From positions 124,001 to 188,000 of the forward strand of contig JBNJFY010000001.1 in assembly GCA_051747265.1 (NCBI GenBank): 64,000 nucleotides of DNA, given 5' to 3'. Origin of the DNA: JBNJFY01 sp051747265 (GTDB lineage Bacteria; Bacteroidota; Rhodothermia; Balneolales; Balneolaceae). A program made the position numbers and the translations under genes. How positions within the stretch are numbered: position 1 is the stretch's first letter; each line of letters opens with the position of its first letter. The notes beneath the pieces were generated by a model, which did no database searches, was not told where the DNA came from, and saw nothing but the letters and a program-made list of their open reading frames with translations. Positions 46,047-55,387 of the stretch are shown here, in pieces.

Positions 46047-47428
46047 AAGCGTCCCTTTTTATCATCGATGACGACCCGACCTTTGTCAATGACATCCGCC
46101 TGTTTTTAGAGGAGGATTTTAGCATTAATCACGCTTTGGAAGCGCGCCACGGTTTGAAACTGGTCAAAAAACAAACCCCCGATATCGTCCTGCTGGATTT
46201 GATGCTGGACAATCACATCAGTGGATTGGACATCCTCAAAGAATTGGCCGCTTTTGATCCCTATCTGCCCATCATTATGATTACCGATTATGCCTCCATT
46301 GATACCGCCGTGCAAGGCATACGGGATGGAGCTTTCGATTATATCACCAAATCGCCCCATATCGACGAACTCAAGCTGGTGATTGAGAAAGCGTTAAAGC
46401 AACGTTCTCTGAAGGTGCATGCTGATTTTATGAAGGAAGAGTTACACAAACCCTATAAGGATATTGTGGGTACCAGTCCGGCCATGCAAGAGGTTCGCGA
46501 GAAAATTTCGCTCTTTGCGGGCAATCCCAGCACCGTGCTCATCACCGGCGAGAGTGGTGTGGGAAAGGAACTGGTGGCCCGGCATATTCACCGTTCCAGC
46601 GAGCGTTCGGATGAACCTTTTATGGCCATCAACTGCGCAGCCATCCCCAAGGAACTGATGGAAAGCGAACTATTCGGACACGAAAAAGGATCGTTTACCG
46701 GTGCGGAAAAACGAAAAATTGGTAAATTCGAAGCCGCCGGACACGGAACCATATTTCTGGATGAAATCTCCGAACTCCCCGCCGATATGCAAGCCAAACT
46801 GTTACGGGTGCTGCAAGAACGGGAATTTCATCGGGTGGGCGGAAACGAGGCCATCACCGCTCCCGCTAAAGTTATTGCCGCCACAAACCGTAAATTACAC
46901 GCTTTAGTCGCTGATGGGCAGTTTCGTGAAGATCTCTATTACCGCCTGGACGTCTTGCCCATTACCCTTCCACCATTGCGAGAACGGCCCCAAGATATCG
47001 AACCGTTGGCCAAACATCTGTTGCGATCCATCTGCACGGAGATGAAAATACCGGTCAAATCGATTGATGATTCCGCGCTGGATCTGCTTCAACAGTACGA
47101 ATGGCCCGGCAATGTGCGCGAACTCCGCAACGTGCTTACCCGAGGCATTATCCTCTGCGACTGCGATCACATTAGCGCCTCTGACTTGGACATCCGGCTC
47201 ACCTCTCAGACATCAAACAACACCAGCGATCAGGTTCCTACCACTTGGAATGAAATGGATGAAATGCGATCCCTGGCTGCCGAAGAGGCACGCCGCCAAG
47301 TGGAGCGAGTATTCATCGATTTTCTTTTGGAGAAGTTTGACCACAACGTCTCCAAGGCCGCTGAATTCGCCGGCATCAACCGAACCAGCCTGCACAAGAT
47401 GATCCGCCGAAGCTTGGATGAGTCATAA
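46043..47428 (+). CDS. NtrC-family sigma-54-dependent response regulator
   Basis: It encodes 461 residues: receiver (IIDDDP; phospho-acceptor D52 in VLLDLMLDN), AAA+ domain with Walker A GESGVGKELVARHIH, the sigma-54 contact loop ESELFGHEKGSFTGAEKR, Walker B GTIFLDEISELP and the arginine-finger region YYRLDVLPITLPPLRER. A Fis-type helix-turn-helix ends it (NVSKAAEFAGINRTSLHKMI). The contact loop has GSFTGA in place of GAFTGA, a known natural variant. An SD-like AAGGAG stands before the ATG. It needs RpoN to act, and a -24/-12-like promoter lies just downstream. Confidence 0.96.
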   Translation: MKASLFIIDDDPTFVNDIRLFLEEDFSINHALEARHGLKLVKKQTPDIVLLDLMLDNHISGLDILKELAAFDPYLPIIMITDYASIDTAVQGIRDGAFDYITKSPHIDELKLVIEKALKQRSLKVHADFMKEELHKPYKDIVGTSPAMQEVREKISLFAGNPSTVLITGESGVGKELVARHIHRSSERSDEPFMAINCAAIPKELMESELFGHEKGSFTGAEKRKIGKFEAAGHGTIFLDEISELPADMQAKLLRVLQEREFHRVGGNEAITAPAKVIAATNRKLHALVADGQFREDLYYRLDVLPITLPPLRERPQDIEPLAKHLLRSICTEMKIPVKSIDDSALDLLQQYEWPGNVRELRNVLTRGIILCDCDHISASDLDIRLTSQTSNNTSDQVPTTWNEMDEMRSLAAEEARRQVERVFIDFLLEKFDHNVSKAAEFAGINRTSLHKMIRRSLDES

Positions 47429-47431
47429 AAA

Positions 47432-47453
47432 GTGTTACCCTGCTGTGCAACAC
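47432..47453. promoter_or_regulatory. Candidate upstream activating sequence for the sigma-54 regulator
   Basis: GTGTTACCC and GTGCAACAC are separated by TGCT, matching the 9-4-9 form of the dyad at 42733. Its centre is about 95 bases before the -24 element at 47536, a normal distance for an enhancer of an NtrC-type activator. Confidence 0.6.
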
Positions 47454-47535
47454 TGTAGCATAAGGACATTACAGGGTTATGACATACCATCCTAAAATAT
47501 CGTACATCACGTGCCTTAAACACCTCTTTTAAGTT

Positions 47536-47551
47536 TGGCTCGATCCTTGGA
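47536..47551 (+). promoter_or_regulatory. Candidate sigma-54 (-24/-12) promoter
   Basis: TGGCTCG-ATCC-TTGGA matches the consensus TGGCACG-N4-TTGCA except for two bases; the -24 GG is intact and the -12 GC reads GG. Transcription would start near 47563. A ribosome site GGGAGG (47581) before ATG 47594 and a second, AGGGGG (47731) before ATG 47741, lie downstream. Confidence 0.55.
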
Positions 47552-47740
47552 TTACTGACCTCAAACAATCAACACCTTGAGGGAGGTACCGAAATGGATT
47601 TTTCTCCACTTCACCACATATCGAGCCGACCAACGAACCGTCACTCGCTGTACGCTCCCCCTACTGCCCAAACCACCCGGGAAACTACAATCCATGGGCA
47701 GTTTCCTTTCCTTCTTAACGTTAAATACCAAGGGGGCATC

Positions 47741-50700
47741 ATGTTACGCTCATTCTTGCACTTATTTTCGACCATTGGACTGGCGCTAGCGCTGGTCGTA
47801 GCTCCACTAACCATGGATACGGTGGCCCAGACCACCGACACCCTTATGTTTGAGTCGTTTGAAGCCGGTGAGTTTCCAGCCGGCTGGACCATTGTTGATA
47901 ACAACAATGACGCAAATACCTGGGATATAACCACCGCCGAGCCCCGAAGCGGGGATTACAGCGCGGAAATATCCTATACCACCGACGGCAACGACGACTG
48001 GATCATTTCACCACCTATCGATTTAACACAATTGAGTTCGGTTGAGTTTTCTTTCTGGGCCAGCGCGTTCAGTTCATCATGGCCGGAAGATTTCAACGTA
48101 AAAGTATCCACCAGCAGCGCGGATGTTGCTGACTTTACGACCACATTGGAGGAAGTACTCGATTTTGACTCCGATACCTACCAACAGTTTGCGTATGACC
48201 TGTCTGACTACTCGGGGCAAACCATCTACCTGGCCATCCAAAATGTCTCGGTAGATCAGTTTTACCTGTATATAGATGATGTTTTGCTCCGTAATACAGC
48301 CAGTACAGATCCGGCCGTTGCTGCTGATTTTACCGCAGATGTCACCACCGGTACTGCTCCGCTAACCGTTACTTTTACCGACGCCTCCACCGGAGCCAGC
48401 AGCTGGGCATGGGACTTCGATGGCGATGGTACGATCGATAATAATACCGACGCCAACCCTTCTCACATCTACAGCGATGCCGGTACCTACACCGTTGTCC
48501 TGACGGTAGATGATGGGACCGGAACGACTGCTACCCAAACAAAAGTCGATTATATCACAGTTAACGAATCCAGTGCAGATGTCACCATCTACTATGTAGC
48601 CACCGACGGCAGTGATACCAGTGGGGATGGCTCCATCAACAATCCGTTTGCTACCATTCAGCACGCTATTGATCAAGCTTCGGATGGTGACAAAATCGAA
48701 GTAGCGGCCGGATCCTATACCGAAAACATCGACTTGGGTGCTAAAAACTTGAAACTGTACTCTTCGAGCGGAGCCGAATCCACCATTATTAATGGGAATG
48801 ATGGCAATCATGTGATCGCCATCATTGGTGGACAAACATTTGATACTGTTGTAGAAGGATTCACGCTCACCAACGCCCATGATGGCGTATATGTGAAAGG
48901 TTCCCAGGCTACCATTACTCGAAATATTCTGAAAGGAAACAGCTATGGTGCGTATTCCGATATCAACTGGGATACCGGTACCGGTTCGGATCTCAAACTG
49001 AGTTATAATTTGATCTATGAAAACTCGCTGGATGGCCTTCAGTTGGCCGAAAAAGGTACACACGAAGTATTTAATAACACCATTCTCTGGAATACGCAAT
49101 CGGGTGTCGTTGTGTACTTCACCTCTGCTGATATCCGCAATAATATCATCGTTTTAAATAACGAACACGGCATCTCTTATACTTCCGATGATAGTAGCGT
49201 ACTGACCAATGATTACAATATCATTTGGGCTAACGGCTCTAATTTTGACAATGCCACTTTCGGTACGAATGACCTACTGGTGGATCCGAAATTTGTGGAT
49301 ACCGGAAATTACGATTTCCACTTACGAGACGATTCCCCAGCTATCGATGCTGGTGATCCCGATTCGCAGTATAATGATCCCGACGGTACACGAAATGATA
49401 TAGGAGCCTATTATTACACCAGCAGTACCTTAACGGCCGATTTCAACACCGATGTAACGTCCGGAACCGCACCGTTGACCGTTCAGTTTTCAGATCAATC
49501 GACCGGAACCATTACCGGCTGGACTTGGGATTTCGGCGATGGGAACAGCAGTAACGACCAGCATCCCACCCACACGTATAACAGCGCCGGAACCTATACG
49601 GTTAGCCTGGAAATCACTGACGGTAGTCAAACCGATCAGACCACGAAAACCGACCTGATTACGGTTACCGAAGATGACCAGAATGACGGGAATTGGGAAG
49701 TAATCTCCGACGGCGGCAGCGAGAATCTTGAAGATGTATTCTTCTTAGACGAAACCACCGGTTGGATTGCGGCAAATGGAATCATCTTGCAAACTACCGA
49801 CGCCGGTAAAACCTGGAGTGATATCGCCTCCGAGTTTTATTATGAAGCGCAAGCGATCCACTTTATCGATGCCAATACCGGCTTCCTGGTTGCCGAAATC
49901 GGAGGTTATATAGATCCTCGTGGAGCTATCTTCAAATCCACCGATGGTGGGGTAACCTGGACCAATATCTATGAAAATGACAATTATCTATGGGATATTG
50001 AGTTTCTGGATGCCTCGATCGGTTGGGCGGTAGGAACCAACGGTACCATTGTTAAAACAACTGACGGGGGTCAAAACTGGACCGATCAAAGCAGCGGTAT
50101 CACCCAACATATTCGCAATGTTGAGATCGTAGATACCCAAACCGCTTATGCCGCTACTGATGGAACGACCGAACATTCGGGCCTGCTTAAAACTACCGAT
50201 GGCGGCAGTACCTGGAACGCGGTAGCCATGGGTAACACCTATGATATCTACGAAATTGACTTTGTAGATCATCAGCATGGGTGGTTATCCAGCACCGCCG
50301 GACGCGTGCTGTACACCACAGACGCCGGTGCGAATTGGACAGAAACCAATGTGGGTGAGTCCAATACCCTATACTCCATTAGTTTCGCTTCCACAACGCG
50401 AGGCGTAGTTGTAGGATTCGGCGGCACTATCGCCCGTACAGATAACGGTGGGCAAGACTGGCTTCTTGATGATTTCACCACGACCCGGCTGAGCAGTGTG
50501 GTTACCCTCAACACCACTACCGCCATCGCCATAGGTAGCGATGAAACCATCTTACGCTTTTCAGAAGCTAATGACACCGAACCACTGGTAGCTGATTTCA
50601 GCGCCGATGTCACTTCAGGCAACCAACCGCTTACGGTTCATTTTACCGATGCCTCCAGCGGAAATATTACCTCTTGGAGCTGGGAATTCGGTGATGGTAA

Positions 50701-53167
50701 AACCAGCAGCGAACAACATCCCTCTCATAGCTATACCGAAGCGGGTACGTTCACGGTAAAACTAACCGTCTCTGACGGCACCAATTCCGTATCGGAAACC
50801 AAAACTGATTATATCAGTGTGAGTGAATCCATTGTTGCGGATCCACCGGCCGAACGCCACTGGAAATGGCTTAATCCGCTACCGCAGGGTAACTCGTTGT
50901 GGGATGTGGATTCCCCCGATGGCACCACCGCTTACGCGGTAGGCAGCGCGGGAACGATCCTAAAATCCACCGACGGCGGTGATTCCTGGACACTGCTCAC
51001 CACCATCAATACCGAAGAGGTGCTCTATGGAGTTCACTTCCTGGATGCCAACACAGGTTTCGTCGCCGGTGAAAACAAAGCGGTATTCAAAACTACCGAT
51101 GGGGGCGATACCTGGGCCTCTATCCCCGCAAGTTATACCACCTACTTCAACACGGTGCACTTCCTGAATAGTCAGAAGGGCTTTATCGCGGGTGGATCGG
51201 GAACCATTCAAATGACCACCGATGGCGGAGCCTCCTGGTCTACCGTCACCCATCCGGGACACAACTACTACCTGAACGACATCCACTTCCTGGATGATCA
51301 GACCGGCTTCATTGTAGGTGGTAACAGCGCGTACGATACCGCCGATATTCTCAAAACCACGGATGGCGGTAATAACTGGACGTTGATCGACTCTCCCGTG
51401 GATAATCAACTAACCTCTGTGTACTTCATTGATGATCAAATAGGCTTTATCGTCGGTTATTACGGCACCTTGCTAAAAACCACCGATGGCGGCGATACCT
51501 GGACCGACGTGGCCGCGGATGGCATCTATCATACCCTCCACGATATCCAGTTTACCGACGCGCAAACCGGTTACGCAATGGGTACCTACGGCACGATCTG
51601 GAAAACCACCGATCAAGGATCCAGCTGGACGAAAATATCCACCCAACTCGATCATGAGCTACGGGCCGGATTCTTTAACACCAGCGGTCAAGGCTTAGTC
51701 GTGGATACCCACTCGGGCATCCAGCAATCTGATGCTAATGGATCCGAATGGACCAGCATCATGGGTACTCGATTCCAGAATCTGAACACTGTTGACTTCT
51801 ATAACCAACAGTACGGATTTGCCGCCGGAGCCGAGGGTATGCTGCTGCGTACTACCGATGGGGGCGAAACCCTCGCCGAAGTAACTTCAACCAGCAATAC
51901 CATCTACGATCTGCACATAGTAAGCAGAACTGTGATTTTGGCTGCTGCTGATGACGGGGATCTGTTAAAATCCACGAATGCCGGACATCATTGGGTGGAA
52001 ATCGGTCCACAAGCCACCATGGCCTACCGAGCCATTTTCGGTGTCACCGATGAAATCTACTATGCATCGGGCTACAATGGCGAGATCGTAAAAACCGAAG
52101 ATGGGGGAGCAAACTGGACTACGTTGAACTCTACCTATAACGCGCGCCTGAACGATCTGTACTTCTTTAACGCTGATGAAGGCATCGCGATCGGCGGTGT
52201 ATACGCGGAAAGCAAAATCCTTAAAACAACCGACGGAGGAGCGAACTGGACCTCAATTACCGCGCCCGTTGATAAAGAGCTAACCACAATCAGCTTTGTT
52301 GACGCAACGACCGGCTACATCAGCGGTTCGGACGGAACCATTCTGCAAACGACCGATGGGGGCGATACCTGGACGGATGTATTCAGTACCTCTTCGTACG
52401 ATGACTTTAACGGAATCGATGTACTGGACGCCAATCATATCATGGTTGCCGGTGACCGTGGTGTGCACTACGTCACCGAAGATGGCGGCGACAACTGGAC
52501 CAAAGGCCAAAAAGCCACCGGTTCCTATATCCAGGATATCAGCTACCCGGCCGAAGGAATCGGCTACGCGGTCAGTTGGTACGGTGCGTTTTTACAGTAC
52601 AATCCGGATGATAAAGAGGTGGTAAGTCTTTTCGCTGATTTCACCAGTGATACCACCCAATCCGATACCCAGACGGCCATCTCCTTTACCGACCATTCGC
52701 AAGGTAATGTGAGCAGCTGGAGCTGGGACTTCGGCGACGGTAGCACCAGTAGTGATCAACATCCTACTCATACGTATGCCTCCGCGGGAACCTATACGGT
52801 AACCTTGACGGTTTCCGATGGCAATTCCTCGGATGCTATGACTTACACCGATCATATCACCGTAGAACAAGGCACGGCTCTGACTACCGATCAAGAGTTG
52901 CCTACACGCGTAGAGCTAAAACCGAATTACCCCAACCCCTTCAACCCGGCCACCATGATCACTTATGGTGTCCCACAGACCTCTGATGTCAGTCTGATGA
53001 TTTATGATATCCTCGGACGTCGTCTACAGACGCTGGTGAATCAACGTCAGGCTGCAGGTTGGTACTCGGTTCGGTTCAACGCAGAACACCTGCCCAGCGG
53101 AGTCTATATCTATCGCCTCAAGGCCGGCAATACCGTACATACCCTCAAAATGGTGTTGGTTAAGTAG
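47741..53167 (+). CDS. Giant secreted protein: cleaved-adhesin, PKD, beta-helix, YCF48-like repeats, type IX-like sorting domain
   Basis: It encodes 1808 residues from ATG 47741, which puts a signal peptide (LFSTIGLALALVVAPL) at the N-terminus; an in-frame ATG at 47594, also with an SD, would add 49 residues before it. Order, in residues: cleaved-adhesin (choice-of-anchor J) 34-187; PKD 190-276; parallel beta-helix 282-561; PKD 565-643; six YCF48/sortilin-like repeats (TTDGG-x-x-W) to 943; PKD 949-1030; twelve more repeats to 1623; PKD 1630-1710; sorting domain from 1720 with NYPNPFNPATMITYGV and PSGVYIYRLKAG. This fits an exported, surface-attached or shed protein binding polymers or cells. 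It follows the kinase/sigma-54 regulator pair and is the probable target. Confidence 0.92.
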   Translation: MLRSFLHLFSTIGLALALVVAPLTMDTVAQTTDTLMFESFEAGEFPAGWTIVDNNNDANTWDITTAEPRSGDYSAEISYTTDGNDDWIISPPIDLTQLSSVEFSFWASAFSSSWPEDFNVKVSTSSADVADFTTTLEEVLDFDSDTYQQFAYDLSDYSGQTIYLAIQNVSVDQFYLYIDDVLLRNTASTDPAVAADFTADVTTGTAPLTVTFTDASTGASSWAWDFDGDGTIDNNTDANPSHIYSDAGTYTVVLTVDDGTGTTATQTKVDYITVNESSADVTIYYVATDGSDTSGDGSINNPFATIQHAIDQASDGDKIEVAAGSYTENIDLGAKNLKLYSSSGAESTIINGNDGNHVIAIIGGQTFDTVVEGFTLTNAHDGVYVKGSQATITRNILKGNSYGAYSDINWDTGTGSDLKLSYNLIYENSLDGLQLAEKGTHEVFNNTILWNTQSGVVVYFTSADIRNNIIVLNNEHGISYTSDDSSVLTNDYNIIWANGSNFDNATFGTNDLLVDPKFVDTGNYDFHLRDDSPAIDAGDPDSQYNDPDGTRNDIGAYYYTSSTLTADFNTDVTSGTAPLTVQFSDQSTGTITGWTWDFGDGNSSNDQHPTHTYNSAGTYTVSLEITDGSQTDQTTKTDLITVTEDDQNDGNWEVISDGGSENLEDVFFLDETTGWIAANGIILQTTDAGKTWSDIASEFYYEAQAIHFIDANTGFLVAEIGGYIDPRGAIFKSTDGGVTWTNIYENDNYLWDIEFLDASIGWAVGTNGTIVKTTDGGQNWTDQSSGITQHIRNVEIVDTQTAYAATDGTTEHSGLLKTTDGGSTWNAVAMGNTYDIYEIDFVDHQHGWLSSTAGRVLYTTDAGANWTETNVGESNTLYSISFASTTRGVVVGFGGTIARTDNGGQDWLLDDFTTTRLSSVVTLNTTTAIAIGSDETILRFSEANDTEPLVADFSADVTSGNQPLTVHFTDASSGNITSWSWEFGDGKTSSEQHPSHSYTEAGTFTVKLTVSDGTNSVSETKTDYISVSESIVADPPAERHWKWLNPLPQGNSLWDVDSPDGTTAYAVGSAGTILKSTDGGDSWTLLTTINTEEVLYGVHFLDANTGFVAGENKAVFKTTDGGDTWASIPASYTTYFNTVHFLNSQKGFIAGGSGTIQMTTDGGASWSTVTHPGHNYYLNDIHFLDDQTGFIVGGNSAYDTADILKTTDGGNNWTLIDSPVDNQLTSVYFIDDQIGFIVGYYGTLLKTTDGGDTWTDVAADGIYHTLHDIQFTDAQTGYAMGTYGTIWKTTDQGSSWTKISTQLDHELRAGFFNTSGQGLVVDTHSGIQQSDANGSEWTSIMGTRFQNLNTVDFYNQQYGFAAGAEGMLLRTTDGGETLAEVTSTSNTIYDLHIVSRTVILAAADDGDLLKSTNAGHHWVEIGPQATMAYRAIFGVTDEIYYASGYNGEIVKTEDGGANWTTLNSTYNARLNDLYFFNADEGIAIGGVYAESKILKTTDGGANWTSITAPVDKELTTISFVDATTGYISGSDGTILQTTDGGDTWTDVFSTSSYDDFNGIDVLDANHIMVAGDRGVHYVTEDGGDNWTKGQKATGSYIQDISYPAEGIGYAVSWYGAFLQYNPDDKEVVSLFADFTSDTTQSDTQTAISFTDHSQGNVSSWSWDFGDGSTSSDQHPTHTYASAGTYTVTLTVSDGNSSDAMTYTDHITVEQGTALTTDQELPTRVELKPNYPNPFNPATMITYGVPQTSDVSLMIYDILGRRLQTLVNQRQAAGWYSVRFNAEHLPSGVYIYRLKAGNTVHTLKMVLVK

Positions 53168-53193
53168 CGATAAACAAAACACTCCGCGCAAGC

Positions 53194-53225
53194 AAAAAGG
53201 GCGACCCAAACGGGTCGCCCTTTTT
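53194..53225 (+). terminator. Rho-independent terminator after the giant secreted protein gene
   Basis: A perfect 14-bp stem (AAAAAGGGCGACCC with its complement), loop AAAC and a T tract, 27 bases after the stop. Confidence 0.95.
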
Positions 53226-53516
53226 ATTAATCAGAGATTTCAAAAATCAGGGTGGAAACCATTTAACAGTGCACTCCCGTTTAACCTTGGTTATCAATCT
53301 CCACTTGGTAACCTCAACGGCAGCTCAGCTGCCCTTACTCAATTATTTCAACTTTGATTACTCGTCAAATTGCTTACCGGCGAATCGCACGCGGAAAGCA
53401 AGAAAGTGAACAAGGTTGCTATGACTATGAGTCGTTTCATGTTGAAACCACCATATATTTTTGGTTATGATGGAGGTACGACCCAATCCCAACATAATGG
53501 GATCAGATACGCACCG

Positions 53517-53646
53517 AGCCCCTGTCGGTCTTTTTCCTCGGTATCTTGGTCGATGCTGGAAAAACCGCGGGGGCTTTTTAATTCTGAGATATTATTTGAT
53601 TCATAGAGACAAAAAAAAAGGCGCCCCGAATCGGGGCGCCTTTTTT
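53517..53646 (+). terminator. Two further terminator-like hairpins in a gene-free stretch
   Basis: The first pairs AGCCCC (53517-53522) and TTTTTCC with GGAAAAA and GGGGCT (53570-53575), then TTTTT. The second (53614-53646) pairs AAAAAAGGCGCCCC with GGGGCGCCTTTTTT. They imply a transcript in the 53226-53610 gap, perhaps a small RNA or a lost gene. The ORF at 53370-53606 runs through the first hairpin and is not convincing. Confidence 0.6.
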
Positions 53647-53667
53647 AATTTACATAGTACGATTTCA

Positions 53668-53955
53668 CTGGAAGCGGAGCTTCCGTTTTGGGTGACGAAG
53701 CGGAGCTTCTCCACAAGTGTGTAAGGTTGGTAGGGCGTTGTGTTTCAACGCCCTACCAACCTATAACCTAGTTCCACTGTAAGATGGTGTTCACAACTTG
53801 TGCATTGGATTTTTAGGGTCGTTAGCGACGCCAAAAATCCAATCTAATATCTTCGTTGCCTAGCTCCGCTGGGCTACATCCCACAGCAGCTCTGCTGTCA
53901 ATCCACTGCTAACGAAGTATTGGTTATTAGAGCACAAAGCCCTAATAACCAATAA
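53668..53955. repeat. Cluster of small hairpin repeats
   Basis: It contains GGAAGC-GGA-GCTTCC, GAAGC-GGA-GCTTC, a 17-bp perfect hairpin at 53724-53762 (arm AGGTTGGTAGGGCGTTG, loop TGTTT), an ATTGGATTTTT/AAAATCCAAT pair around GTCG-TTAG-CGAC, CAGCA-GCTC-TGCTG, and TATTGGTTATTAG with its complement at 53918-53954. No gene is present. Confidence 0.75.
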
Positions 53956-53978
53956 CTATTTACTCTGCCCAAAAACCT

Positions 53979-55376
53979 CTAATTCAACTCCTGCTCATAC
54001 CGATTGATGGTATTCTGCAGCTGATCCTTATCCCCCACAATTACCAGGGTCATATCATCAATGGTGAGATATTCCGCCGCTACGTTCCGGATATCTTCGG
54101 GCTGCATCTCATAGATTCGCTGCACGCGCTCCGTCAAGAAACTGCGGTCCAGATCGTGTAATTCCAGAAAGTTGAGCTGGCCAATAATCCCGCTGGGAGT
54201 AGAATTTTGCAGCACAAAAATACCTGCCGAGTAGTTTTTGATACCTTCCAACTCCTGTTCGCCCGGGGCCTCGTCTCGCAGACGTTTGATCTCCTTGAGG
54301 ATCTCATGAATAGACTCCCCAGTCACGTTTGAGGTCACATCCGCCTGTTCATACCAAGTCGCCGCGCGGTATTCCGTATCCACCACACTACGGGGTGAAT
54401 AGGTGTATCCTTTATCCTCCCGAATATTGGAAGTAATTCGTGAGGAGAAAGATCCACCCAACAGGGTGTTCATCACCGAAAGCGTCAGGTAGTCCTCGTT
54501 ACTGGGATCCGGCACGGGAAGCCCCATCACAATCGTAGATTGCGGTGCGCCCGGTCGATCAATCACTACCGTTTCTCGTTTGGATTGCGGATCCGGCTTG
54601 GGAATATGACGCTGCGGTCCTTCCGCCCAATCCTGAAAGGCCAATCGCGCCGTATTGGTTACCGCCGCTTCATCATACACGCCGGATACATATAAATGAC
54701 TGCGTTGCGCTCCATAATGTTTTTCGAAAAACGCCTTCACATCCTCAATGGAATAGTCTTCAACACGCTCGCTATTGGGTAACGAACGTCCATAAGGATG
54801 ATCGCCATAAATCACATTATTGAAAGCCAAACTGGCCTGAACCTGGGGACGCGATTGCTGCACCGCGATCGACCGGTTTAGGTTATTTTTGATGCGTTCC
54901 AGTTCACTTTCTGGCAAGGCAGGTTCTTGAATCACATTAGCCATCAGCCGAATCAAGTCGGGCGCGAATTCGGAGAGTACACTCCCTCGAATATAGGTCT
55001 GATTGGTTCCCACATTGATGGATAACTCACCGCCCATATTGGCCATTTCTTTGGATAAGGCTTTGGCGTCCATGTCCGCGGTTCCTTGTTGAAGCAGATC
55101 GGCCAGTAGCTCCGTTATTCCATGTTGCTCATCCGATTCATGGACCGAACCGGTTTCCACAATTAGCTGCACAGTCACCTTAGGCAGATTGCCATAGGGC
55201 GCGGTAGTCACCCGCATGCCGTTATCCAGGGTCAAGGTTTGGGTATCGGGAACCGTGAACGGTTTAGGCTCGCCGCCTTGCGGGGGTTCCGACGGAAAAT
55301 CACTTTGGGCCTGCGCCCCGGCAAAACCGGTCAACAAGCCAATCAATAACGTACTCAGTAGTAGTCGAAAATTCAT
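53979..55376 (-). CDS. M16 family protein, non-catalytic subunit
   Basis: It encodes 465 residues with a signal peptide (LLLSTLLIGLLTGFAGAQAQ). The M16 fold is clear (TLDNGMRVTTAPY, VMNTLLGGSFSSRITSNIRE), but the zinc motif HxxEH is replaced by ELLAD in HGITELLADLLQQG. It should be the substrate-holding partner of the active M16 lipoprotein encoded 11 bases upstream on the same strand. Together they would be a periplasmic heterodimeric peptidase like other bacterial M16 pairs. Confidence 0.92.
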   Translation of the reverse strand: MNFRLLLSTLLIGLLTGFAGAQAQSDFPSEPPQGGEPKPFTVPDTQTLTLDNGMRVTTAPYGNLPKVTVQLIVETGSVHESDEQHGITELLADLLQQGTADMDAKALSKEMANMGGELSINVGTNQTYIRGSVLSEFAPDLIRLMANVIQEPALPESELERIKNNLNRSIAVQQSRPQVQASLAFNNVIYGDHPYGRSLPNSERVEDYSIEDVKAFFEKHYGAQRSHLYVSGVYDEAAVTNTARLAFQDWAEGPQRHIPKPDPQSKRETVVIDRPGAPQSTIVMGLPVPDPSNEDYLTLSVMNTLLGGSFSSRITSNIREDKGYTYSPRSVVDTEYRAATWYEQADVTSNVTGESIHEILKEIKRLRDEAPGEQELEGIKNYSAGIFVLQNSTPSGIIGQLNFLELHDLDRSFLTERVQRIYEMQPEDIRNVAAEYLTIDDMTLVIVGDKDQLQNTINRYEQELN

Positions 55377-55387
55377 AGTTTAACTCC

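Noticed and set aside
53370..53724. Two small plus-strand ORFs (78 and 87 codons)
   Set aside because: They run through terminator-like hairpins, and their translation has low-complexity and repeat-derived parts.
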